A stretch of DNA of 6,864 bases, from the NCBI GenBank assembly GCA_030596385.1, contig JAUVKD010000046.1, positions 1 through 6,864 of the forward strand. The letters are read 5' to 3'. This DNA comes from Methanosarcinaceae archaeon (GTDB taxonomy: Archaea > Halobacteriota > Methanosarcinia > Methanosarcinales > Methanosarcinaceae). This document shows, in pieces, positions 1-6,277 of the stretch. The stretch's first letter is position 1, and each line of letters opens with the position of its first letter. A model generated the notes under the pieces. The model was given only the letters and a program-made list of their open reading frames with translations. It had not been told where the DNA came from and ran no database searches. The position numbers were made by a program, and so were the translations under genes.

Positions 1-2
1 AA

Positions 3-350
3 AACCATGAAATAAACAGTCTTGAAAAAGCTGAAGAAAATTTCACTGAGCTGATGAATGAAATCAATTCGTTTGATGAAAACATACAGTATCGATTGAA
101 AATGATTAAAAAGCACTGGATGAATCTCACAGCATTTCACTATTTTGAGGGGGCTCCAGCTACGAATAACGCCGTTGAGAACTTTTATTCAACGAGTCTC
201 AAAACACACCGAAAAAAACAATTTAGAACCGAGAGAGGCATTCTTTATCAGATGAAACTTGCTTCAATGAAAAGAGCAGGGATGTTCGAAGGCGTAAAAC
301 CAACACTGTTAGAACTGTTCGGATTGTTCAGACCTTTTGCAATTAGTTGA
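3..350 (+). CDS. DDE transposase, C-terminal part (5' end outside window)
   Basis: The reading frame is open from the left edge to TGA at 348-350, so the gene is cut by the window; the ATG at 54 is internal, because the frame continues upstream (NHEINSLEKAEENFTEL before it). About 115 residues are visible. The segment ATNNAVENFYSTSLKTHRKK has the N-N-x-V-E pattern that carries the third acidic residue of the DDE catalytic triad in several transposase families; that Glu codon is 177-179. Basic residues follow it (THRKKQF, MKRAG), as is usual after the catalytic Glu. I cannot assign the IS family from this part alone. It would cut and join the ends of its own element. No terminal inverted repeat of the element could be identified with certainty downstream. 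Transposase is a fair call; whether the gene is intact upstream is unknown. Confidence 0.75.
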   Translation, partial: NHEINSLEKAEENFTELMNEINSFDENIQYRLKMIKKHWMNLTAFHYFEGAPATNNAVENFYSTSLKTHRKKQFRTERGILYQMKLASMKRAGMFEGVKPTLLELFGLFRPFAIS

Positions 351-710
351 TGAATTTTGGATTGGTACTTTTGTGAGGGGGTGAGCTGTAGCTATCGATT
401 TTTATGTGATTAGATGCTACATTTGCTGCAGTTTTTTATTTTTATGCTGAAAAATATTGATTTTCAGACGTTTGAGTATTGAAAATCAAATTTTAGAAAG
501 ACATGAGATACTGGAAAACAATATTCAACTGATTAAGTGGTATATTTGGTGAAAAAAGTGAAAATCACTAGATTATGGAATTGTGCCATCCCGAATATAT
601 TAAAACTTTATTCCCTTGATGATCATTTTACAGACATCAGGCGAGTTTTCCAATACTGACATCATACTTGTAAATGTCATCATACCAAAAAAAATGACTG
701 CCTGCACAGA
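351..710. other. AT-rich non-coding spacer between transposase and DUF1616 gene
   Basis: No credible reading frame is present on either strand. The stretch probably contains the right end of the insertion sequence and the upstream control region of the DUF1616 gene. What can be seen: a 10-bp inverted repeat (457-466 with 480-489), a small palindrome AGTGA-AAA-TCACT at 557-569, and two near-identical direct repeats, TGACATCATAC (657-667) and TGTCATCATAC (675-685). Confidence 0.6.
457..489. repeat. 10-bp perfect inverted repeat, 13-base loop
   Basis: TTGATTTTCA at 457-466 pairs exactly with TGAAAATCAA at 480-489. It lies 107 bases after the transposase stop. It could be the end region of the insertion sequence, a transcription stop structure, or chance in an AT-rich stretch. 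No T-run follows directly, which speaks against a simple hairpin terminator. Confidence 0.5.
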
Positions 711-725
711 AAAAGGATTATATGC
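711..725 (+). promoter_or_regulatory. Archaeal promoter (BRE/TATA) of the DUF1616 gene
   Basis: A purine-rich AAAAGGA (711-717), resembling a TFB recognition element, is followed by TTATATGC (718-725), a TATA-like box. The box centre is about 27 bases before the ATG at 749. Archaeal transcription usually starts about 25-30 bases after the TATA box, so the transcript may begin at or within a few bases of the start codon. There is no Shine-Dalgarno-like sequence before this ATG, which agrees with a leaderless or nearly leaderless mRNA. Confidence 0.5.
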
Positions 726-748
726 TTTTAAATGAATAAATTAAACTA

Positions 749-3442
749 ATGTTCAATTCTGAAAAATGTATTTACACGCAAGACCTGATAATAGTTGTCA
801 TACTTGCCTTTTTATCAGTCATATTCATACTCATATGGCCATTTAATGCAACACCTTTGAGAATAATATTTGCGCTGGCACTTATATTCTTCATACCCGG
901 ATATGCATTCATAGCTGCAATGTTCCCGAAAAGAGGTGAGATCGGACTGATCGAACGTTTCACATTAAGTGTAGGATTTAGCATTGCCATAATGGTCTTT
1001 GACGGATTTGCCGTCAGCATGACCAGATGGCTTTTCCGCCCGAACTCGATCTCAATATCACTTTTTCTTCTCACAGTAATATTCGCATCAATAGCATATC
1101 TTGCAAGACGACGCCTGCACGAAAGTGATCAATATACATTTTCGCTTAAAGCCTTTATCCAGTCCATAAGATCAGACGAGGATGACATTGACCCTGAAGG
1201 ATATCTGGAATTTGAGGATAAACAGCGATTCAGTGTCAAAAAACGAGTGAGAATCGCTTCGAAACGAAAAAAAGAAACACCCTCTACAGTTAAAGTGGAG
1301 CGCGTCCCGCCCGAGATCGAAAAAGCGTTGATAATAGCCCTGGTGGGGTCAATAATAATTGCCAGCGGCATGCTTGTGTACGCCAAGATCACCCAGGAAA
1401 AAGAAACCTTTACCGCAATCTATATTCTTGGGGATGGGGGAAAAGCAGAGAACTACCCGACAAATGCATCGCTGGGCAGTCCCATCAAAGTCACAGTTGG
1501 TATCGAGAACTATGAGCTTACCGATGTCAATTACATTCTGCAAATGCGACTTGATGGAAATGTGCTGCAAGAGATATCCGTACCAATAAAAGACAGCGAA
1601 AAATGGGAGGATGATCTAACATACACACCCACACAGATCCGACCAGGTAGATCAAAGCTGGAGTTTGTTATCTACAAAGAAAAAGTTGAGAGTCGCCCTT
1701 ACAGGTCAGTACACCTGTATATTACCCACACATATTTACCCGAATATTTAGACACCCTCAAAGAACTTCTGAATATTCCTGTCATCAAAAACAGCAACAT
1801 GGAATTAAACGCCAGCTGGACATTTACATCAAGTACGGGAAATGTCAATGGATCCTACATGAACAGTTCGGGTGTATACGCCTCCCGCGCATTTGTAATA
1901 AACAATTCATTCGAAGGAACACTCCCACAGTGGGCTGACCAGTATCATGGCATAAGCCAGAACATTAAGAGCACTGATAATGGAAGCGCTCTTATCTCAG
2001 CATTCATAAAAGATTCATACACATCTCCCACCCCACGCGAAGGCGATACGCAATTCAAGCAAATACTCATTAACAATATCCTGATATGGGAAAACGGAAT
2101 ATCCGGCGATGAGGGATGGAAACATATCCAGATACCGGTGTACTTGAAAACAGGAAATAACACCCTTGATCTCCGCCTGAAACAGAACGGACATTCAAAT
2201 GTGTATCCTGTTGAAGTGATCTGGGACGAAATACAGCTACAACCACTCGCAGAACTATCTCCTTATCTCTCAAATAAAAGTGCAATAGAGTTTGAGCTCC
2301 CGACCTCAAAAATACTTGACCTACTTGAGTACACAAACTCCACTGATTTTACTGTCAAATGGAATGGAACCGATGTGGGATCAGGCATTTCATATTATAG
2401 TATAGATTATAGTAAAGATAATGCCACATGGTACAACTGGATCTTAAAAACAGGAAACACATCAGCGGTGTTTACAGGAACCAGCAACAATACATACTAT
2501 TTCCGTTCAAGAGCTGTGGATAATGCAGGCAATAAGGAATTTGAGCACACAGGATCTGACACAAAAACAACTGTTGATATCACTCCCCCGACAATTACAC
2601 TGACCATAAGCCCGAACCCATCCAGTGGACTAACACGGCTTACTGCAACATCCTCTGAACTGCTGGCTGAGCTTGAATGCTTGGTCACTCCACAAAACTT
2701 CAATGTCGGCACTGACATCGTAAAAATGACATCAACAGATGGATTCACATGGACCGGCAAATACACAGTCCGGATTAGCTCAAACCACAATGTTGAGATT
2801 ACTGGAAAAGATCTTGCCTATAATAGAGGAAGCATTTTTGGTACGATACTGGCTGACACCACACTGGAAGATTTCACAATCCTCATAACTCCGGATCCAA
2901 TAAGCACAGGTATACTCACGATCAAAGTAACACCATCTGTTGCCCTCAAAAGCAATCCATCCATAACTTTGAAAGATGGTTCATCATACAACATAGACTT
3001 AAGTTCACCCACAATTTCCGATGACGAGTATACATATACAGCAACCATAAATTCCACAGCCCGTGAAGGCAACGGCACTGTAAGTGTAACAGGATACACC
3101 TTAGACTCGATCAAGATCACAGGTTCCGGTACCTTCATAATTGACAGGACAGCTCCGGTGATCTCCAACCTGGTTCCTGACAATGGTGCTGTTGTGAACA
3201 CAAGCACCCCGACCATCAGCGCAACCTTCTCGGATGCGCGCACGTCGATCGATCCGGACAGTGTGGTCCTGAAAATAAATGGTACCGATGTCACCACGAG
3301 CGCGACAATAAGCCCGACATCCATAATTTACACCCCATCCGGACTTGCAGATGGGGATGTAGCTATCGATTTAAGTGTGTGGGATACGGCAGGGAATGCT
3401 GCTACGGAGTCATGGGTGTTTAATGTCAATGCGACATCGTGA
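749..3442 (+). CDS. DUF1616-family membrane protein with large Ig/lectin-like extracellular region
   Basis: This 897-residue protein has four N-terminal membrane segments (about 13-32, 38-59, 72-91, 101-119), a charged loop at 120-190 containing RKK/KKR clusters that is cytoplasmic by the positive-inside rule, and a fifth segment at about 193-212. The part from 221 (FTAIYILGDGGKAENYPTN) to about 327 looks like the conserved outer half of DUF1616. Then come a lectin- or carbohydrate-binding-like beta domain (about 350-500), an FN3-like domain (about 530-610, with SGISYYSIDYS and RAVDNAGN), and three Ig-like domains (about 611-705, 706-800, 801-897; the last ends DTAGNAATESWVFNV). I count about 18 N-x-S/T sequons, nearly all in the outer part, so it is probably a glycosylated surface protein held by its N-terminal helices. 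There is no C-terminal membrane anchor. The start at 749 fits the TATA spacing. DUF1616 has no established reaction; adhesion or envelope assembly is inference. Family call strong, domain boundaries approximate. Confidence 0.85.
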   Translation: MFNSEKCIYTQDLIIVVILAFLSVIFILIWPFNATPLRIIFALALIFFIPGYAFIAAMFPKRGEIGLIERFTLSVGFSIAIMVFDGFAVSMTRWLFRPNSISISLFLLTVIFASIAYLARRRLHESDQYTFSLKAFIQSIRSDEDDIDPEGYLEFEDKQRFSVKKRVRIASKRKKETPSTVKVERVPPEIEKALIIALVGSIIIASGMLVYAKITQEKETFTAIYILGDGGKAENYPTNASLGSPIKVTVGIENYELTDVNYILQMRLDGNVLQEISVPIKDSEKWEDDLTYTPTQIRPGRSKLEFVIYKEKVESRPYRSVHLYITHTYLPEYLDTLKELLNIPVIKNSNMELNASWTFTSSTGNVNGSYMNSSGVYASRAFVINNSFEGTLPQWADQYHGISQNIKSTDNGSALISAFIKDSYTSPTPREGDTQFKQILINNILIWENGISGDEGWKHIQIPVYLKTGNNTLDLRLKQNGHSNVYPVEVIWDEIQLQPLAELSPYLSNKSAIEFELPTSKILDLLEYTNSTDFTVKWNGTDVGSGISYYSIDYSKDNATWYNWILKTGNTSAVFTGTSNNTYYFRSRAVDNAGNKEFEHTGSDTKTTVDITPPTITLTISPNPSSGLTRLTATSSELLAELECLVTPQNFNVGTDIVKMTSTDGFTWTGKYTVRISSNHNVEITGKDLAYNRGSIFGTILADTTLEDFTILITPDPISTGILTIKVTPSVALKSNPSITLKDGSSYNIDLSSPTISDDEYTYTATINSTAREGNGTVSVTGYTLDSIKITGSGTFIIDRTAPVISNLVPDNGAVVNTSTPTISATFSDARTSIDPDSVVLKINGTDVTTSATISPTSIIYTPSGLADGDVAIDLSVWDTAGNAATESWVFNVNATS

Positions 3443-3445
3443 TTG

Positions 3446-3452
3446 TTTTTTT
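3446..3452 (+). terminator. T-tract terminator after the DUF1616 gene
   Basis: A run of seven T begins four bases after the stop codon. Oligo-T tracts on the non-template strand are sufficient for termination in archaea. The following gene has its own promoter, which supports a transcript end here. Confidence 0.45.
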
Positions 3453-3490
3453 ACTGTTTGTGTTTGCTTCGGAGCATGTTGGTTTTGTAT

Positions 3491-3511
3491 ATGTCATCAT
3501 CATTATGATGA
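3491..3511. promoter_or_regulatory. Candidate operator: palindrome sharing ATGTCATCAT with upstream promoter
   Basis: TCATCAT (3494-3500), loop CATT, ATGATGA (3505-3511) forms a perfect 7-bp inverted repeat, 27 bases before the TATA box of the PEF-CTERM gene. Its left part, ATGTCATCAT (3491-3500), is identical to 674-683 upstream of the DUF1616 gene, at a similar distance from that TATA box (39 versus 35 bases). This suggests a binding site for a common regulator, but it is inferred from sequence only. Confidence 0.35.
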
Positions 3512-3538
3512 GTATGATTTGAAGCAATGTTTCGGAAC

Positions 3539-3549
3539 ATATATATAAG
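3539..3549 (+). promoter_or_regulatory. TATA box of the PEF-CTERM protein gene
   Basis: ATATATATAAG is a strong archaeal TATA-box match in the spacer between the two surface-protein genes. A start about 25 bases downstream would leave a leader of roughly 30-40 bases before the ATG at 3607. It makes separate transcription from the DUF1616 gene likely. Confidence 0.6.
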
Positions 3550-3594
3550 GCGACTATATTAATATTTATTATTATTACATTATACACAATATAA

Positions 3595-3598
3595 GGTG
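3595..3598 (+). promoter_or_regulatory. Ribosome binding site GGTG that favours the start at 3607
   Basis: GGTG matches the core of the archaeal anti-Shine-Dalgarno complement (GGAGGTGAT). It leaves 8 bases before ATG 3607 but only 2 before ATG 3601. The second ATG, two codons in, is therefore the better start. Confidence 0.55.
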
Positions 3599-3606
3599 GT
3601 ATGAAA

Positions 3607-4221
3607 ATGAAGAAAATATTATTGATAGTAATCGCTTTGATAGCGATGATGGGAACGGCGGCGGCCGATGACGAAAGAATACAGGTACTGTATGATGGGA
3701 CGAATACTCCAAATATTGACAACCCTCTCATCATCCCAAACGATGGATCCGAGTATAAAATAGATGTCTTCTTTGATAAATATTTGGCAGGTACAGAGGC
3801 TGCAGGTCATAATCTTACTATAACTATCACACCTCTAACTGGAACTCTAGCTGCTGGAGAAATTCAAATAAACTGCACTGAAAAAGATATTGGCGCCACA
3901 ACAGGTACTGTAACAAGTGCTGCGGGGGATGTTTCAGTATCATTGCTATATGCTTGGGACCAAGATAATGATGGTACAGCTAGCAGCAATGCACTAACAG
4001 ATACGGATACACTTGATGTGTCTATATTTTCTACCGGATCAGATAATAGAGCTTATCAGATACAATTCTCTGATATTGGTGGAACTGTAGGTAATGTAAT
4101 TGATAAGGGACTTGAAAACAGAGGAATAAATAACGTTCAAGAATTCCCAACAATCGCCCTTCCAATAGCAGCAATACTCGGCCTTGCATTCATCATTCAG
4201 CGCCGAAGAGAAGAGGACTGA
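3607..4221 (+). CDS. Secreted surface protein with PEF-CTERM sorting signal
   Basis: The protein has 204 residues from ATG 3607, or 206 from ATG 3601. An N-terminal signal peptide (KK, then LLIVIALIAMMGTAAA) ends in A-A-A before D-D-E, a good signal peptidase I site. The mature part is acidic and rich in Thr, Ser and Gly, with beta-strand character and two sequons (NLT, NCT). It contains W-D-Q-D-N-D-G, a D-x-D-x-D-G loop like those that bind calcium in dockerin or EF-hand repeats, followed by further Asp residues. The C-terminus is QEFPTIALP, a hydrophobic helix, then QRRREED: the tripartite PEF-CTERM signal known from Methanosarcinales, recognised by an archaeosortase that removes the tail and attaches the protein to a lipid. 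The usual Pro before EFP is Gln here. The central domain is not recognised, so its role at the cell surface is unknown. It stands downstream of the DUF1616 gene with its own promoter. Confidence 0.88.
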   Translation: MKKILLIVIALIAMMGTAAADDERIQVLYDGTNTPNIDNPLIIPNDGSEYKIDVFFDKYLAGTEAAGHNLTITITPLTGTLAAGEIQINCTEKDIGATTGTVTSAAGDVSVSLLYAWDQDNDGTASSNALTDTDTLDVSIFSTGSDNRAYQIQFSDIGGTVGNVIDKGLENRGINNVQEFPTIALPIAAILGLAFIIQRRREED

Positions 4222-4249
4222 GCAACTAGCTCATTCTCTATCCCCTCCC

Positions 4250-4262
4250 TTTTTCTTTTTTT
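4250..4262 (+). terminator. T-tract terminator after the PEF-CTERM gene
   Basis: T6-C-T7 follows a C-rich stretch about 30 bases after the stop codon. A short inverted repeat, GAGC-AACTA-GCTC (4220-4232), overlaps the stop. A second run of eight T lies at 4284-4291. The tracts fit archaeal oligo-T termination. Confidence 0.55.
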
Positions 4263-4596
4263 AATTTCAATTTACACACAATATTTTTTTTCGATTCCTG
4301 ACATTCACCACGCGCCTGAGCGCTGCCGCTGTTGTGACACCCGCACAGAACAACCACAGCGCAGGATAAATTCTCGCTGCGGTCGCATTTGTCGGAAATG
4401 CATTACTGACATATAACAAATATCTATCAGATGAAGACCGAACTGCGCGCAAAAATTGTTAGCACACCCATCCCCATTGCCCTGATACAGCAACAAATTG
4501 GATTACTGCTCATCTTTCCACCTGTGTGTATGATCAACTCCACATTGGGTACCTGCATTGGAACAAAGGACATCTGCGCCCGGAAGCAGAACGCTT
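4263..4596. other. Debris region without an intact gene; hydrophobic reading-frame fragments
   Basis: No complete gene is visible. The part at about 4308-4390 is richer in G+C than its surroundings. In one forward frame (4298-4462) the translation reads like a membrane-protein scrap, including ILAAVAFVGNALLTYNKYL, but an in-frame TAA interrupts it. In another frame ATG 4431 opens 57 codons to TAA at 4602-4604, with the hydrophobic stretch IALIQQQIGLLLIFPPV. These may be frameshifted upstream parts of the membrane protein whose C-terminus follows at about 4597-4816, but I could not link them to a family. Confidence 0.35.
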
Positions 4597-4816
4597 CGGA
4601 TTAACGTGGGTGCGGTTTCATATTTCGCATTCATCCGGTTGACGCAGAAAGAAGAACTCGGAGAGATCAGGCAGTTGATTGGTGTTTGAACTGTTTGTGG
4701 AGATGTGATCCGGTGATGAGCGAGGGGATTTAAACACGGCGGGTGAGGTGATTCTTAAAAAACATAGGCTACAACCGCGCGTAGCGCGCATGACCTGCCA
4801 TACATGAAAATCAAGA
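4597..4816 (+). pseudogene. Remnant A: C-terminal fragment of a membrane protein (flippase-like?)
   Basis: The frame 4606-4689 encodes VGAVSYFAFIRLTQKEE followed by LGEIRQLIGV and a stop: the end of a membrane helix and a charged cytoplasmic tail. After a frame change, 4692-4730 encodes CLWRCDPVMSEGI, then a stop. The same two blocks occur in remnant B, where both lie in one frame. Differences in the best-conserved core (positions 4638-4684) fall largely at third codon positions (GAA/GAT, CTC/CTT, GGA/GGG), which shows that it was coding sequence before decay. Nucleotide similarity continues to about 4816. Copy A alone has a 5-bp GC hairpin, GCGCG-TAG-CGCGC (4777-4789). The helix plus charged tail would suit the end of a polysaccharide flippase, but this identity is a guess. 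Confidence 0.55.
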
Positions 4817-4954
4817 TCGAATTTAGTAATCCCATCCGTGCCACAAATCCAAACTTATCCTGCTAAGCAACAATAGGCGTAGCAGTCGGTAACATTGGTA
4901 TGTATTATTTTGTGTATTAGGGAAAATACCATGTCTGGAATACAAAAAGTACAG

Positions 4955-5349
4955 TTACCAGATCGTCTTCACCAATTTGCTTTTGAGTATCTCTTCATCT
5001 TTCGTAATGATTTCAACATCCTCAAAATACGGATTTCCTTTGAAAAATAGTGCTGTTGCGGTAATGATCGCATCATGTATTTCCAATTTAGTAGGGAGCA
5101 TACTTACAACATCAAGATCCATTGGCTGGACAATACATCTTGAGTCGTTTTCGATTACCACGAAAACTTCTTCAAGTGACGTTGAAAATCGTTTTTCCCA
5201 AACAAGAATTTGATCTCTGCCAGAACTATAGTTGGAATAATAAGTATAGAATCGTCATCAAGAAATACGGATTTTGCGTTTTTGCCAAGTTTAGGACTTT
5301 GCTCCAAAAACCAGACCAGAGCATGAGTATCAATGATATAATGAGTCAT
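4955..5349 (-). pseudogene. VapC-like PIN-domain toxin, interrupted by a one-base frameshift
   Basis: PIN-domain toxins are Mg-dependent ribonucleases that cut tRNA or rRNA and are held inactive by their antitoxin. ATG at 5349-5347 starts MTHYIIDTHALVWFLEQ, the typical VapC N-terminus with the first acidic residue at D7; E45 lies in VLAEIKFLFGK. That frame stops at 5155-5157. The rest (SLEEVFVVIENDSR, then EIHDAIITATAL and IITKDEEIL) lies in the next frame and supplies the third and fourth acidic positions. One extra base near the five-T run (5192-5196) or four-A run (5185-5188) of the + strand would give a continuous 131-residue protein of normal length. All four PIN acidic residues are preserved, so the break is recent, a sequence error, or bridged by -1 slippage. 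Its ATG overlaps the antitoxin stop by four bases (ATGA). A five-T tract follows the stop on the coding strand. Confidence 0.8.
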
Positions 5350-5591
5350 ATTTCCTTTAATTTTATCTGGGCAGCCCTGATCTCGTCATCCGTATGTTCG
5401 ATCTTACCGTAAAAGATCCCTTCAAGTGATGTGAATTGGACTTTATTTTTAAAATATATTTTTTCATATCCACTGAATATGTTTTCAGTTTTCATAAAAT
5501 GTATCAGTTTGGAGATCTTTGGCAGTAAAGCTGTCGGAAGCTCGCGCAGGTCATTTATGATTTGTTCTTCATATTTGGAGACAGTCTCCAT
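5346..5591 (-). CDS. Antitoxin partner of the PIN toxin (VapB/DUF2281-like)
   Basis: A small intact protein of 81 residues from ATG 5591-5589, or 84 from GTG 5600-5598. The ATG is preferred because GGTGAT (5601-5596), a strong anti-SD match, lies four bases before it and includes the alternative GTG. The N-terminal half, with INDLRELPTALLPKISKLIH, is helical as in DUF2281-like antitoxins. The C-terminal SLEGIFYGKIEHTDDEIRAA matches the L-x-G-I-x-x-G...DDEI pattern of toxin-wrapping tails in this group. It should bind the PIN toxin and probably its own promoter. The stop TGA (5348-5346) overlaps the toxin ATG, so translation is coupled. The exact family name is uncertain; the antitoxin role rests mainly on context and the tail pattern. 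Confidence 0.75.
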   Translation of the reverse strand: METVSKYEEQIINDLRELPTALLPKISKLIHFMKTENIFSGYEKIYFKNKVQFTSLEGIFYGKIEHTDDEIRAAQIKLKEI

Positions 5592-5620
5592 AGGTATCAC
5601 CGATCGGAATTTGAAGATTA

Positions 5621-5627
5621 GATATAA
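5621..5627 (-). promoter_or_regulatory. TATA box of the first toxin-antitoxin operon
   Basis: Reading leftward, TTATATC lies about 30 bases before the antitoxin ATG. A start some 25 bases on would give a leader just long enough to include GGTGAT. No other promoter-like sequence was seen between this and the ATPase remnant. Confidence 0.45.
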
Positions 5628-5664
5628 CAGTAGCTTGACTTTGTCACATTACTATTTAATCCTT

Positions 5665-5838
5665 CTTACTGAAATCGAAAAAAAACGAACGGACATGCAG
5701 ATAATAGATATAACCGAACTCCTTCGAACCGGAAAGACTACGTTGATGTACCAGTTAATCGATTACCTCAAGCTCATCCGTATTGATGAGATGCATATTT
5801 TTATTTTATCCGTGGCTTCAGCATTCATACTTTCATGA
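5665..5838 (+). pseudogene. Fragment of an AAA-type (AAA_14-like) ATPase with damaged Walker A
   Basis: The forward translation reads EIEKKRTDMQ, then IIDITELLRTGKTTLMYQLI, then DYLKLIRIDEMHIFILSV. This resembles the start of the nucleotide-binding domain in archaeal ATPases of the AAA_14/DUF4143 type, which normally read I-x-G-x-R-R-x-G-K-T-T-L-M-x-Q. The GKTT core remains (GGA at 5731), but the first Gly is replaced by Glu and the first Arg by Leu, and the frame runs to TGA at 5836-5838 with no Walker B or later domain. The frame stays open leftward to 5431, but only as the opposite strand of the antitoxin gene, so 5665 is an approximate left limit. It is read as a decayed piece of a larger gene. 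Family assignment rests on this one segment. Confidence 0.55.
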
Positions 5839-5922
5839 CCCGTTGGAGTAATTATTGATTTCTGTTATCGCTTTGCAGATGCTAAGTGCCGCACACACTT
5901 TCAGTTTCATTGTACTTCATAA

Positions 5923-6150
5923 CCACCCACATTAATCCTGCTTCTATCAATTGGCCTGGGTGCGGTATCGTATTCCGTGTTCATCTGGTTGACGCAGAAA
6001 GATGAACTTGGGGAGATCAGGAAGTTGATTGGTAGCCAGAGATGAGGTTTGTGGAAATATGCTCCGGTGATGGGTGAGAAGATTGAAAAGTGCGGTGCAG
6101 AGAGATATAAAAGAACATGGCTGCAACCGCGCGTGCCCCGCCATACATAA
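5923..6150 (+). pseudogene. Remnant B: second copy of the membrane-protein C-terminus
   Basis: After an in-frame TAA (5920-5922) the frame reads PPTLILLLSIGLGAVSYSVF, then IWLTQKDELGEIRKLIGSQR and TGA at 6043-6045. The same frame then stays open (GLWKYAPVMGEKIEKCGAER, then YKRTWLQPRVPRHT) to TAA at 6148-6150. The two blocks match remnant A: VGAVSYFAFI with LGAVSYSVFI, TQKEELGEIRQLIG with TQKDELGEIRKLIG, and LWRCDPVMSEGI with LWKYAPVMGEKI. Conservation on both sides of the 6043 TGA in one frame suggests that this stop is a mutation and that the ancestral protein continued. A membrane helix (about 18 hydrophobic residues) is followed by a basic-acidic tail. It is too short to be functional. A flippase or other glycan-related membrane protein is possible but unproven. 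Confidence 0.6.
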
Positions 6151-6277
6151 AAATCAATATTTGTAACACAGGCGTAGGTACCTTTTTAATCGATACATTT
6201 AACGCACTTACCTAACAGGATTAAGATTACGAGACTTTATAATATATTCCAGATAAATGGATCGTGGCTCAAAATAT

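Noticed and set aside
2818..3324. 168-codon open frame on the minus strand inside the DUF1616 gene
   Set aside because: It is antisense to a well-supported gene with clear domain structure, and its translation (rich in Val, Ser and Leu) has no recognisable motif.
388..3372. Shared 14-mer GTAGCTATCGATTT at about 388-401 and 3359-3372
   Set aside because: The flanks share little, and one copy lies inside the coding sequence of the last Ig-like domain. One such match is not surprising in a window of this size and composition.
4267..4496. Two short minus-strand frames (61 and 63 codons)
   Set aside because: They overlap each other, are rich in Arg and Cys, have no ribosome site or motif, and lie in a GC-rich patch where stops are rare by chance.
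4777..4789. GC-rich hairpin GCGCG-TAG-CGCGC as a terminator or regulatory element
   Set aside because: It is present in only one of the two related remnants, has no following T-run, and is probably part of sequence divergence in decayed DNA.
5431..5664. Forward open frame continuous with the ATPase fragment
   Set aside because: This part is mostly the opposite strand of the antitoxin gene, and its translation resembles no protein. Only the section after about 5665 looks like a former gene.
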